This document shows, one piece after another, positions 22,365 through 32,942 of a DNA stretch of 64,000 nucleotides. The number at the start of each line of letters is the position of its first letter. Position 1 is the stretch's first letter. The stretch covers positions 53,263,338-53,327,337 of the forward strand of contig OY735212.1 in the NCBI GenBank assembly GCA_963457665.1. Reading direction: 5' to 3'. The notes beneath the pieces were generated by a model that searched no databases, was not told the origin of the DNA, and saw nothing but the letters and a program-made list of their open reading frames with translations. A program made the translations under genes and the position numbers. The DNA comes from Thysanoteuthis rhombus. Lineage: Eukaryota; Mollusca; Cephalopoda; Oegopsida; Thysanoteuthidae.

Positions 22365-23945
22365 ACAAAATAAAGGATTTTCTTCACAAACATGTTTATT
22401 TTTCTGCTCTGTTTGGGTTTCTTCAGGCGAATGATTCGATTTTATTTTAAAACCCTATTTAGGACTTTTTTTTTGGAGGGGGTCTATTTTTCTAGGGTGG
22501 AGAACCTTCCTCTAATCCTGTTTATATATCTTTTCTTTTTTATTCCCCTTGTTCCGTTGTTAGTCACTGCTTGTTATGTTTTTCTGTTTTACATAGTGGA
22601 GATACTTTGCTTGCTGGTAGTTTTGAATTGCAAATTATCGGGAGAGACTGTGGGCACTCCCCTTATCCGTATGTTGTTGAAACATCAGCTCTTTGCGATA
22701 TGTTTCCCCTCTGAGAGTATTTTATTCTTACTTAAATTCGTTTCCCAGTGTTGGAATTCACTTTTACATGACCTTAGTTATTAGTTTAATTATTCTAGGT
22801 TTTATATATCTAAGATAATATGAGAAGGTGATTGGGTTGTTCTTCAAGTGGCTGGAGGTATTAAAAAAAAAATAATAATGTCAATGTTAATACTTATGCG
22901 ACTACTACTATAGTTAATGATAACGAGGGCAATAAAATAGCCATGAATGTTAATTTGTGTATACCTGTATGTAGGGTGTTAAATCATGGTTTTTTAACAG
23001 AAGTTTTGAGCACTGCTGGCACTTTAACACTACTTCATTTAATAATTCTGCCTTGTGGTTTTGGTTCTATCATGAGAATTTCAAATTTTTCATTTAGGCA
23101 TAGGTAACACGGGGTTTCAGTGCTTTGGTATAAGTGTGTTTGTTTTAATATTTTCAATTTTATATTGGGTGTGATGTTTTATCGGTTAATCCACAATATA
23201 TTGACAGTGATGTACTGTTTTTCTATTTTTCGTTTTTTAATGATGATGTATGGTTGGTTAATCTTAGTTTAAAGGGTGTTTTAACCATTCCTATATAATA
23301 TTTCACTTCTAAGGGTTTCTCTTGGGTTGATATGTCAGCTTGATATTTGAATTAGATTTGACACATTTGTTTTTCGAAGGGCATTCGTTTCTGTCTGTAC
23401 AATTGTAATCTGGTTTATTTATGCTTTCTCCGTTAGTATTATTTTTAATTACTTTATTGTTACATTTTTTATGAACTTATTAAAATTATCCGTACAACTA
23501 TAGCTAATTTTCAGTTTGTTTTGTTAAATATTTTACCCAGTGGTTTGCTTGGGGGAAAATGTTTTTCTATCAATCATAGGAATATTCCTCTATGTTGGTT
23601 TTTACTTGGTTGAATGGCAGTGGATACCAGATGCTTTTCCTTCCTCTGCCTTTTTTGTTATTGTTATGTTTTACTGGATTCGATTTTACTTTTTCATCAT
23701 ATTTAAAGCTAGTTTCGGTAAAACCGCTGGCCTTTAAGGTTTTAGAATTTCAATTTCTAACATTGTTGAATATTGTTTCATTTGGGAAGTTGCATATTAG
23801 CCTAGTTTCTATTGATTTTGGAATCTTTTTAATGATTTTGTTTCGGTGGTTAGATCTTATGTTAATAAATGTAATTTAAGCTCTACTCTTACTCAACTCG
23901 AAGTTCAATGTTGAATGTATTGTGCAATTTATGAAATAAACCCAT
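22365..23945 (+). pseudogene. unidentified T-rich, coding-like but broken segment
   Basis: The plus strand is strongly T-rich and C-poor over 1.5 kb, unlike its flanks. Long open stretches switch frame. One frame gives a 130-codon run at 22392-22784. Another gives a mixed-polarity stretch at about 22890-23105 (VNDNEGNKIAMNVNLCIP). A third reads SVNPQYIDSDVLFFYFSFFN near 23185-23245. Two hydrophobic overlapping frames lie at 23540-23879. An AATAAA hexamer sits at about 23935. I cannot assign a family. It could be a decayed viral or mobile-element gene, or just biased non-coding DNA that opens frames. Confidence 0.35.
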
Positions 23946-23993
23946 CACACATCGGATATTGCACTATATTATATTGTATTCCTGATTTGTAGT

Positions 23994-24016
23994 ATATATA
24001 TATATATATATATATT
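23994..24016. repeat. (TA)n microsatellite
   Basis: An 11-unit TA run. Confidence 0.93.
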
Positions 24017-24179
24017 TGTATTCGTGGACGTGAAGTGATCTGACAGAATGTAGAAGAGAAAAACTCAAGAGATAGATGTTATATCTCAATTTTTTTATCA
24101 TTATTCCATGGGCGTGGTTCGATGCGTTTCGACGAGGGCCAGTCATCTTTTTCAGAGAAAAATATTTTTTTTCAGTGGT

Positions 24180-24720
24180 TCACAGAAAAAAACATGCTAC
24201 GTACATTTCGATGCTGAAGAGGAGAATGTGAATACTTCTATGGTTATTTGGTAGAAGTCGGGTGGGAGGTGTTTGTATCTGTGTAATTGAGGGTGACATT
24301 TAGTTTGAAATGAGATGGGTCTATAAGAGGTGGAGTCAGAGGTGTATGTTTCCTGTCTCGGTGTGTGTTTGGCTTGCCTTGGATAAGAAGGGCGGTGATA
24401 GGTTAGAATGGTCATTTCTCAGCGAAAGGTAGATTTTGTTATTTCTCTTTCAAGATGGAGAGGTGGGTCAAACAATCAATGAATAGATGTTGGTGTGTGT
24501 GGGACAGGGTAGAAGTTTGTGTATTATTTCCATTTTGTCTTTTGGGTTGATGGTGGGTAAGACTTCTTTTACTTTTCTTAAAGGGGTCGTGTATGCGTGC
24601 TTGTATCATTTTTCGGAATGACCGTCGGTTGTAAGCCAATGCCTTGTATGTTGGTGTTGTAGTGTGTCGTTTCTATGCGGTTCTATTTTAAAATCAGAGT
24701 ATTTAAGGGAGTTTGCACTT
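24180..24720. other. strand-asymmetric G/T-rich segment
   Basis: The plus strand is G/T-rich with very little C. Two minus-strand frames (24439-24639 and 24197-24415) are rich in Thr, His, Pro and Gln and hold no recognised domain. It may be part of the same unidentified element as the 22.4-23.9-kb segment. A GGTTCGATGCGTTTCGACG string just upstream (about 24115) resembles ends of invertebrate retroelements. Confidence 0.3.
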
Positions 24721-24947
24721 AGAGAACAAAAATCTAGATAGATAGATATTATTGGGAGAGTGTGAACATTTTTATTTTAATTTTCAAAGACTAATATCCC
24801 CAAAACCACAGAGGGACGGGCAGATATGTGGTGAATTGTAGTAAGACATGAAAAAAAGAACAGTTAGAAGAAGCAATTGGAAAAAAAAATGTGTAAACTA
24901 AAAATTAAATGATATGTGAAATATTGTGATCTGTGGGCTTCCCGTGA

Positions 24948-25021
24948 GTCTCTGTGGCGCAATCGGTTGGCGCGTTCGGCTAGTCAATCGAAAGGTTGGT
25001 GTTTCGAGCCCACCAGGAACG
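24948..25021 (+). pseudogene. degenerate tRNA-Asn-like sequence
   Basis: The 5' half, GTCTCTGTGGCGCAATCGGT, matches metazoan tRNA-Asn(GTT), including the D arm. Three lesions are visible. The anticodon loop is CTAGTCAA (8 nt) instead of CTGTTAA. The T-stem region reads GGTGTTTCGAGCCCACC, a base short and giving one mismatched stem pair. The 3' acceptor side reads AGGAAC where CAGGGAC would pair with GTCTCTG. A T5 run follows about 20 bases downstream. I read it as a tRNA pseudogene or a tRNA-derived repeat head, not a working gene. Confidence 0.8.
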
Positions 25022-26505
25022 ATCACCTTTAAAAAGTTTTTACATTTAGAAAAAAAAAAGTTCTCGATTTCTTTGTAAAATGTGAAGTAGAAAGTAATCA
25101 TGTGGACAGCAAAAATACCAACCTGAAAATCGCACGCACAGTTAAAAATGGAAAAATGAGGATAACGTTTGTCCAAAATGAAGAAGCTGCTTTTTATCTA
25201 AAAATCAAGATTTCACGAGAACTTCGTCTTCTTTCTCCCTTATTTTTTTTAATTTTTATTTTTTTTTAATTGTTGGACGAAACCAACGAAACTAAAGATA
25301 ATTAGTTGTATTAAACGTTTACATACGACTATTAACGGAAAAGAACGGCACTTCTTCGTTATCTGTACGCCACTAACTGCGCCTAGTTCCTCAATTTCGC
25401 CGAACTCAACATCCGATGCGATTTTTGTATGTCCAGACTACCTAACTGCAGAAACTCCTCTAGACGCCAGGAAGTTTCGTCGCTGATGGATCCACTAACT
25501 TGTGGATGGGGTTACTCCACTGTTGTGTTGGAATGAAGTCGATTTTCATCACCCCAGAATGAACCATCGATGCAATTCGAATCAACCCAGTAAAACAAGA
25601 CTTAATTGGCAAAAGACGGAATCGATTTTGAGATTGGCGAAATAGACGAACAGGGTGGGTCTTCTCTCACCCATTATTTTCCCGTTGTAGATTGAAACTG
25701 CAACAGTAAAAAAGAGAGATGGTTCGGCAAGAAGAGTCTCCAGTTTTTGGTTGCGTTCAAATCAAGGTTTAGGTGTTACTGATAGAGTTCAGTGATCCGA
25801 ATAGGTTATTTCCCCCTCTGATCACGTCACGTTTTTCACAAGAGTTGCTTTGTATTTCATTATTGCAATTTAATGATTAGTAAGAAGCTTCTCCAATCTG
25901 GCACCTAGGATGAAACCCTTGATCAATCTACGTTAAAGCTTTATGATTTACAATGTAGCTGAATAGAGGGACAAATATTGTCAAGTATCAGTGATTTTTT
26001 TCATTATGTGGTGTGGCTCATCGGGTAACAAGATTAAAATCTTGATAGACTTGAATTTAAGCATCCCGGTTGACTAATATGTATTGGAACAGTGATTTCA
26101 GAGTAAAATCTTGAAGGTTAACAGATCTCAAACCTGTCGGGATAGAAAAATAACTGAAGATACCAATTGTTATTTTTAACTTTTAAAAGCGAGTTGCTAT
26201 CCTTTCGTTCTTTTGCTAATGAGGCATTTTTCTCCATTTTGGCATCGTTTAAAATTTATTTTTGATATTTTTCACAAGAGTAAAAAGATTTTAGAAATTA
26301 AATATACATTAAATAGTTGAATAAAAATAAGATTAATGTCAAAAAGGTTTAAATAAATGTAAACTTTTTTCTGTTGTGTACACAAGGAAAAATTAGTAAA
26401 TAAAAAATTCAGATTAAAAAAAGGTAAAGAAAAATAATTGTGAAAACCAATTGATCTTTAAGAATATTCCTTGGTGGATGAATCAGAATTTTACAAAAAG
26501 TCATC
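25022..26505. other. low-repeat intergenic DNA between the tRNA sites
   Basis: None of the repeat families seen elsewhere appear here. Base composition is more even at 25.3-25.9 kb. I found no long open frame or convincing exon. This could be genuinely unique sequence and might hold regulatory DNA, but nothing in it supports a specific call. Confidence 0.4.
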
Positions 26506-26512
26506 AAAAAAA
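26506..26512 (-). terminator. pol III T7 terminator of tRNA-Leu
   Basis: Seven A on the plus strand, i.e. TTTTTTT on the minus strand, begin 5 bases beyond the 3' end of the tRNA. This is standard for pol III termination. Confidence 0.85.
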
Positions 26513-26517
26513 TGAGT

Positions 26518-26601
26518 TGTCAGGAGTGGGATTCGAACCCACGCCGGGAAGACCCGACTGCGACCTGAACGCAGCGCCTTAGACCGCTCGGCCATCCTGA
26601 C
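26518..26601 (-). tRNA. tRNA-Leu (anticodon CAG)
   Basis: On the minus strand the 84-nt sequence begins GTCAGGATGGCCGAGCGGTC and ends GGGTTCGAATCCCACTCCTG plus ACA. The acceptor pairs (GTCAGGA with TCCTGAC, discriminator A) are complete. The D arm has the class-II pattern. The anticodon loop contains TTCAGGT, giving CAG, which reads CUG codons. The long variable arm GGG-TCTT-CCC is intact. The A box (TGGCCGAGCGG) and B box (GGTTCGAATCC) are perfect. There is no intron, and a T7 terminator follows 5 bases downstream. It closely matches the metazoan tRNA-Leu(CAG). This is the one confident functional gene in the window. Confidence 0.97.
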
Positions 26602-28480
26602 TACCGATGACACACGAGCGATCAAATGTTACTATATACTCATGCTTCAGTCGTAGATAGAAAACGCTTGAAAAATGAATGTGTGAAACCGTGTAAAAAC
26701 AAGATGATTGATTTAAGAGCGAAGAATCGAAGACACTTTAAGGCTTTTATATCATGAAATTTCTTTCTCCTTCAAGTAAATCCCTGCATTTTATTTCAAT
26801 ATTTTCGCCATATTTTCTCTTGTGAAGATGTGAGTAATTTTTGATTTGAATCTTGTCTGAAGAAAAATAGAATGAACATAGAAAATTTATCAGTTAGATT
26901 TTTATTGTTTAAATTTAGTTAACAACAACATAGCCTTACATAAAGCGTAGAATTGGATTCTTGAAAAAGAGAAACAAGACATTACGGTCCACCCGAGACT
27001 ATTTGGTCATTTCAGTCCATCTATTAATCATACTTATTCAATTATTCAATTTTATTCAGCATCGCATTGTACGCGAGTAGATAGAAAATAATAGTCCCTA
27101 ATGGTGATCATCCAATCTTTTTGAAATATTTTAAGTATTCAAAAGCCATATTTTACGTTCCCACCAGTAAAGCTTCAATCACGTAACCCTTAAGGTAAAT
27201 TGAATAAATCAAAACAAAATTTATCTTTCCACGGACTTATTTTCCATACATGTAAAAATCTCGCCTGTCTGACAATCGATAAGTATTACAAAATCATCGA
27301 TCATTATTAGGGAGTTATTTCATATTAATAAATTAATGGAAAAAACAATTTTCCCAAAAATTTAAAAAGAAAACATTTTTAGAAAAATTCTGTATTTCAT
27401 ACAGAATAACTGAAAATTTCATTAATATCCAATAAATACGTGATTTTAAGTATATTAATTTTTTTTAGGGGTAACAGCGCTTTGCGAATCGATGACTGTA
27501 TAATCTTAGAAAACATTTTCAGTCATAAAGTTAGCCGAAAGTGGATGAGATTCAGCTGATTTTAGCCAATTCTTGTGGCAATTTTAGCCGGAAAAATCAA
27601 TTTTCAGTTCGCAATATAGTTTTCACACAATTCGTAAAGAAAAAGGTCGTCACTTTGAATAGCACACACGCAATGCATCCGTACCCAAATGGTACAGTTA
27701 TATTCAGTTAAAATTAAAAATATCCAAATCTCTTGATCAAAATCAGCTAATTAGCATATTTAGGGGGATTTATGAAATATGTATGAAAACTGCAGAGAAT
27801 CGTTAGGATCTTTTGCTATTACTTCTGTAACTTGTGGTTCGGTGAACTGTTTTCGAATCTATTATGTACACAGAAATGATTTTTTTCTTGATAATATCCT
27901 GCAATCTTTCTTTTATTGAATTTATCAACAACTCGGACTATCATTACAATAAAATCAATAGACTTCAAATTAAAGGTGTTTTTTTTTCATCGAGACTTGT
28001 TGCGATTTGTCAGAAGTCCGTGGAGGTTTTTACCTTTAAAACGAAATATGTCATATTGAGAAGAAATTAAATTAAAAAACGAAATAGTATTCAACAATAC
28101 ATTTCAGAACTTTTCAGACCAAAAAATACTGTGATCAAAAATTCACTGAACATTCGCAAAGTTAACTCAAAATGATCGATAAAAAATATCCTGTTCTTAA
28201 ACTACTCTGAATATTTGCAAATTTGAAATTAAAACAATCAATTTCAATATTTCACAAAGAAGATGAAAATATAAGAATAATCAATTATTTTCTTGTTGGG
28301 CGAAACATCCACTCTATAGGGTCGAAATGGCAGTAAGCCGAAATATCTAGAAACCCTTAAAATATGTTTCCTCATTGCGTAGACGAAGCATTTGAGCAGT
28401 TTTGGGAATCAGCTCTGTTTAGGATCATCAATGAGTTAAAAATAATCTCTTGTTGTACTTCTGAACCCATAACTTCTCAA
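26602..28480. other. AT-rich stretch upstream of tRNA-Leu
   Basis: Nearly 1.9 kb with no recognised frame longer than about 70 codons, no repeat family shared with the window and no RNA gene. The 68-codon frame at 27864-28070 has no known domain. Confidence 0.45.
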
Positions 28481-28485
28481 ACAGT

Positions 28486-28768
28486 TTATTTCATTTTATT
28501 TTGATAAGCATTATTATCAATTATTTTCCACTATTTACCTTCATCTTAATTGTTGCTGCTTTTTATCGCAACTCAACTCGGGCTAGGACCCCCTTTCAGT
28601 GTGTAAATAAATTAACTGCGCGGATTGGTATTTAATTCTTTACGCTTATTCAGATCCGTCCTGTTAATTTACTTACACACTGCTGAAGGGAAACCGACCT
28701 GAGTTTAGGTACGATAAAAACAAACAATAAGTAAAATGAAGGTAAATAGTTGCAAAAAATGAAATAAT
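28486..28768. mobile_element. fold-back (long inverted repeat) element
   Basis: The left arm (about 28528-28625) includes CTATTTACCTTCAT, TTTTTATCG, CAGTGTGTAAATAAATTAAC and GCGGAT. It is mirrored in the right arm (about 28649-28752), which includes ATCCGTCCTGTTAATTTAC, TTACACACTG, CGATAAAAAC and ATGAAGGTAAATAG. Pairing resumes further out with TTATTTCATTTT (28486) and AAAATGAAATAA (28757). The ~25-base loop and lack of any frame fit a palindromic MITE or fold-back transposon. No target-site duplication is evident. Confidence 0.8.
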
Positions 28769-28769
28769 G

Positions 28770-29700
28770 GTTTTGAAATCGTGTCTCAATTTTCTTCTCT
28801 AAAGTAAACAAGACTATCAAGCTCAGAAAGAAAAAAAAACTATGAATTTTTTAGGCCCGTTAAAAAGCAATAATGTTAATGGCGATGTTTTTTTTTAAAC
28901 AAATATCTGAATAAACCAAGTATTTTCATTATCTTCCATTCACCCCTTTTTTTCTCACACACGAAATAATTTATTCCGTACATCCTTGACTTAATTTTTC
29001 ACTAAAAACCTAATCATGTAGCAGTACCTGGTGTAAAGTTTAGAATGCATTTGTACTTATTTCTCTTTTTTTCCATACAAAAAAAAAAGTTTTACCTTTT
29101 AACAAAAAAGCAAGATTCTCGTTTTCCACATAGTCGAGTCGAGAACGGTCAAGATTCTCAAGTTCAGTAAAAGCCAAAAACCCTCTTTTAAAAAATCGTT
29201 ACCCCTGGAAAAGGGTGTGTTTTGAAATGAAAAGTTTTGGGGTCGGGGGCATTCACCATATAATGCTGATTTAATATAAAATTTATGACAATTTTTTTGT
29301 ATGGTTTTTGGCTTTTTGACCAAACGAACATTCACTCCTACCTCCCAATCAAAACAGGTTGAAAAAAATTACGAAAGAGAATTATCAAAGGCTCAGAACC
29401 CCCCCCCCAAAAAAAAACAAACAAAACTGTTTACTGTAATCTATAGTCCAACCAAAAAAATCTGCTAAAACTTTTAACATATGAAGCGAAAACTGATACC
29501 GTTAGAAGAGCAATTTTATATGGATTGATATATCAAAAACCTTCTGCAATCCACTTCAGGTTTGTTTTGTTTTTTGATGTCCGATATGAATGTAGAGAAC
29601 ACTTTTTGTTGAAAGATTTTCCACTTTTTTATTTTGGGAAAAATTCAGCTTGAAATCTCATCTTAGTACATAATTTCAGCTACTTAGTACTAACTTTAAA
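28770..29700. other. no recognised feature
   Basis: AT-rich with A and T runs and a C9 run at 29400. The 78-codon minus frame at 29099-29335 has no known domain. Confidence 0.4.
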
Positions 29701-29719
29701 AACTTTCCCAACCGTCCAC

Positions 29720-30020
29720 TTAGCCTCCTACATCTCACAGTTGCCCTGTGGTTTATACTGTACGCTAACCTTCTCCCCCTTTTCTAATACTTATACCATG
29801 TTCATTCTAGCTGTTATGCCATTGTTGACGACTGTTTGCAGTACTCTCCTCAGTATTCTTGCAGGCCCCAGTAGTGCTGTAGTCTGCGTAGCTATTTTTA
29901 CACACGTTATTTATAACAAGCAGACGGATATGCGACTTATTTTTTCCTGTAGACAGACTTTGACCCTGTTCCCTCTTGCAAGGATGCGTACACTCGCAAT
30001 CATTCACATTCATTCAGTAC
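29720..30020 (-). repeat. possible 3' fragment of the 61-kb LINE family
   Basis: GCCCTGTGGTTTATAC, then CTCCTCAGTATTCTTGCAGG, resemble GCGCTGTGGTTCATAC and CTCTTCAGTACTCTTGCTAG at 61450-61740 in the same order. That would make this a badly decayed copy of the same element. The overlapping 111-codon plus frame has no known domain. The evidence is two short blocks only. Confidence 0.3.
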
Positions 30021-30319
30021 GGGGGAGCAAGCCTGATTTCTCTATGACAAGTTTTTCTTCCAGTGGATTTACTTGAAACTTGACAGAGAGATGTTCCTTG
30101 GTAAGACACTTCTCACCTGAAATTATCCTCTACTCAGGGTCACACGATCTGGCAATTATGGGATTTAAACTTCATATGGACGCCTCATTTAAATTTCAGT
30201 TTTTATTCGTCCAATTTACAGGGTTTTTTTTCTTCTTTTGTCAAATTTCTATTTTCCTAACCTAACAACAATGACAAGTTCAGACTTCTTGTAAAGACGA
30301 AAGACGATAAGGTTACAAA

Positions 30320-30490
30320 ATCTAAATGACGGATAGATAGAGAAGGAAGAAAAAAGAGAGACCTATTCTATTCTTACCTCATCAATCGACAAGAGGAAGT
30401 CAGTAAGAAAGAAAGGAAGAGAGAAAGGAGGAAAGAAAGATAAAAAGAGTGAGAGAAAGTGAGAAATACAGTGAGAAAGATAAAATAGAA
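30320..30490. repeat. purine-rich GAAA/GGAA low-complexity tract
   Basis: The plus strand is almost all A and G, with GAAAGAAAGGAAGAGAGAAA-type sequence. Confidence 0.85.
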
Positions 30491-30771
30491 AGCTATGAAC
30501 GCTAGATTGAATTATCTGGTGTCGCTAAACAGATTCTTTTAATTAGAATTTATTACTTTTCCATCCTTTTTTTATTAATTTTTTTCCCTCCCTTCTCTAC
30601 TCTTCTCAGCCCTACCTCCCCACAGAGGACACTTGTAATTTTGCACACAAACTTCCCTCAATGAGAAGAGAAAAATCTTGTTTGTTATTCGAAAAACCGG
30701 CTTAGTGGCTAAAAGGTGGTTGAGCAGAGTTTGAAACTGAAGCAGTCAAACATTCTCTCCGTCTTTCTTCT

Positions 30772-31012
30772 GATTCATCTCTCTCTTTTTTTTTTGCATC
30801 TAGTACTGCTCTAGCTTCTTTCTTTCTTTCGTTCTTTCTTCTAATTCATATCCCTTTTGTTCGCATTCAATACTGTTCTAGCTTCTTTCTTTCTTCCAAT
30901 TCACATCTCTCTTTTTTTCCGCATTCATTACTGTTCTAGCTTATTTCTTTCTTCCAATTCATATCTCTCTTTGTTTCGCATTCAGTACTGTTGTCTTTCT
31001 TTCTTTCACCCA
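30772..31012. repeat. minisatellite, four units of ~55-70 bp
   Basis: Four head-to-tail units share ATTCAYATCTCTCTTT, CGCATTCANTACTGTTCTAG and CTTTCTTTCTTCCA. The unit starts are near 30772, 30843, 30899 and 30957. The overlapping 99-codon frame is a repeat artefact. Pyrimidine-rich (CT)n-like sequence continues to about 31120. Confidence 0.85.
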
Positions 31013-31502
31013 CCTTCCATGTTCCCTACATTTGCACTCCTAGTTTTTCTATCATTCTCTCTCTCTCTCTGTCTTTCTTTCTTCCTGTCCCTTACCCCCT
31101 CTCTCGTCTCTCCCTATATCTCTCCATCTTTTTACGAATCTATCTTTTTTCAGTAATAAGAACTTCGAGGTATAATCCAGTTTCATTTGGATAGTTAAGT
31201 AAAATCCTTCAAGTAAGGGAGAAGCTGGAGATATGGAGGTCTTGGGAACTTGGACATTTAGTGAGATTTGTTATTGTGTCACGTTAATAGAAAAGCAGGA
31301 AGTGAACAACTATTCACAAAGCCTTTGGACGCCGTACCATTGGGGGCCCAGGGCGATTTAAAATCGACTCCCACCCAAACTCTGCTACACCTGTCCTTGA
31401 GTTCAAATGGGTAACCCCAGACAGTCTAAAGAAGAGAGCAAATATTTCAATGAGCTTCACCAACTCTGTGTGGAATCTCTGATTTTTCTCTTTATATAAT
31501 CG

Positions 31503-31722
31503 GAAACCGTCAACCAAAACTGTCACCAAAACTGTCAAAATAGGTTTCTTCAGTTTGCAAGTAGGTCTGGTTGGCTGGTTATGTATTACGTGTACAGGTT
31601 GCACCAAAGGAGGTAGATGTCTAAATAAAAAATAATAACAATAATTGATCAGCCCTAACAAAGCATGCTGCCAAAAGACGTTGGTCACCTGACAGTTTCT
31701 ACTAAGTGACTAACCAAACCTG
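31503..31722 (+). repeat. Rep-A copy with internal deletion
   Basis: Both ends are excellent: GAAACCGTCAACCAAAACTG, AATAGGTTTCTTCAG and GTAGGTCTGGTTGGCTGG at the left; GCATGCTGCCAAAAGACGTT, CACCTGACAGTTTCTAC and GTGACTAACCAAACCTG at the right. About 200 bp of the centre is missing. Internal deletion with preserved ends is typical of cut-and-paste MITE families. Confidence 0.85.
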
Positions 31723-32001
31723 TTATTTGTTTATTTATTTGAGCATAATCTTGAAAAATAAGGTTTAGTTGTTCCCATTCAGTCTGGGAACTCGACGTCA
31801 CAAGTGCACCCATGAGTGAGACACGAGGTGCAGTTTTTTTTTCCTTTATATCAAAAAGAGTCTCCTTGAAATAGTCCGGCATTGCTGTTTGGGTGACACA
31901 ATTTAAAAATTAACGACTCAGGAATTTCCTCTCTTTTTTACGTAGGAAAGAATTTAATAGAACGTTGCTGTCTTCCATATTAGGAAATTTGCATTCGCCC
32001 A

Positions 32002-32783
32002 TCTTCTTCTTCTTCTTCTTCTTCTTCTTCTTCTTCTTCTTCTTCTTCTTCTTCTTCTTCTTCTTCTTCTTCTTCTTCTTCTTCTTCTTCTTCTTCTTCT
32101 TCTTCTTCTTCTTCTTCTTCTTCTTCTTCTTCTTCTTCTTCTTCTTCTTCTTCTTCTTCTTCTTCTTCTTCTTCTTCTTCTTCTTCTTCTTCTTCTTCTT
32201 CTTCTTCTTCTTCTTCTTCTTCTTCTTCTTCTTCTTCTTCTTCTTCTTCTTCTTCTTCTTCTTCTTCTTCTTCTTCTTCTTCTTCTTCTTCTTCTTCTTC
32301 TTCTTCTTCTTCTTCTTCTTCTTCTTCTTCTTCTTCTTCTTCTTCTTCTTCTTCTTCTTCTTCTTCTTCTTCTTCTTCTTCTTCTTCTTCTTCTTCTTCT
32401 TCTTCTTCTTCTTCTTCTTCTTCTTCTTCTTCTTCTTCTTCTTCTTCTTCTTCTTCTTCTTCTTCTTCTTCTTCTTCTTCTTCTTCTTCTTCTTCTTCTT
32501 CTTCTTCTTCTTCTTCTTCTTCTTCTTCTTCTTCTTCTTCTTCTTCTTCTTCTTCTTCTTCTTCTTCTTCTTCTTCTTCTTCTTCTTCTTCTTCTTCTTC
32601 TTCTTCTTCTTCTTCTTCTTCTTCTTCTTCTTCTTCTTCTTCTTCTTCTTCTTCTTCTTCTTCTTCTTCTTCTTCTTCTTCTTCTTCTTCTTCTTCTTCT
32701 TCTTCTTCTTCTTCTTCTTCTTCTTCTTCTTCTTCTTCTTCTTCTTCTTCTTCTTCTTCTTCTTCTTCTTCTTCTTCTTCTTC
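32002..32783. repeat. very long perfect (TTC)n array, ~260 units
   Basis: There are 782 bases of uninterrupted TTC on the plus strand (GAA on the minus strand). This explains the poly-Phe and poly-Lys frames, which are not genes. No single interruption is visible, which implies recent expansion or active homogenisation. Confidence 0.98.
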
Positions 32784-32942
32784 CTCCTCCTCCTCCTCTT
32801 CTTATTCTTCCTCTTCTTCTTCCTCTTCTTCTTCTTATTCTTCCTCTTCTTCTTCCTCTTCTTCTTCTTGATAATGATGATGATGAAGATGATGATGATG
32901 GTGTGAGATTGCAAATACTACTGCTACTACTACTACTAATAA
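32784..32942. repeat. compound microsatellite tail (TCC, TTC, ATG, CTA)
   Basis: The pure TTC array degenerates into TCC and TTCTTATTC variants to about 32869. It is followed by (ATG)n with GATGATGATG at 32872-32902 and then (CTA)n at about 32916-32940. Confidence 0.93.

Noticed and set aside
22392..23879. Nuclear mitochondrial insertion (T-rich, hydrophobic frames)
   Set aside because: I could not match any mitochondrial protein or rRNA motif, and reading with an invertebrate mitochondrial code does not give a continuous known protein.
25300..25900. Possible host exon in the more GC-balanced stretch
   Set aside because: A CCCGTTGTAG acceptor-like site exists, but no open frame of useful length with a matching donor could be supported.
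31910..32914. 334-codon poly-Lys and 313-codon poly-Phe open frames
   Set aside because: Both are translations of the TTC/GAA microsatellite; no gene.
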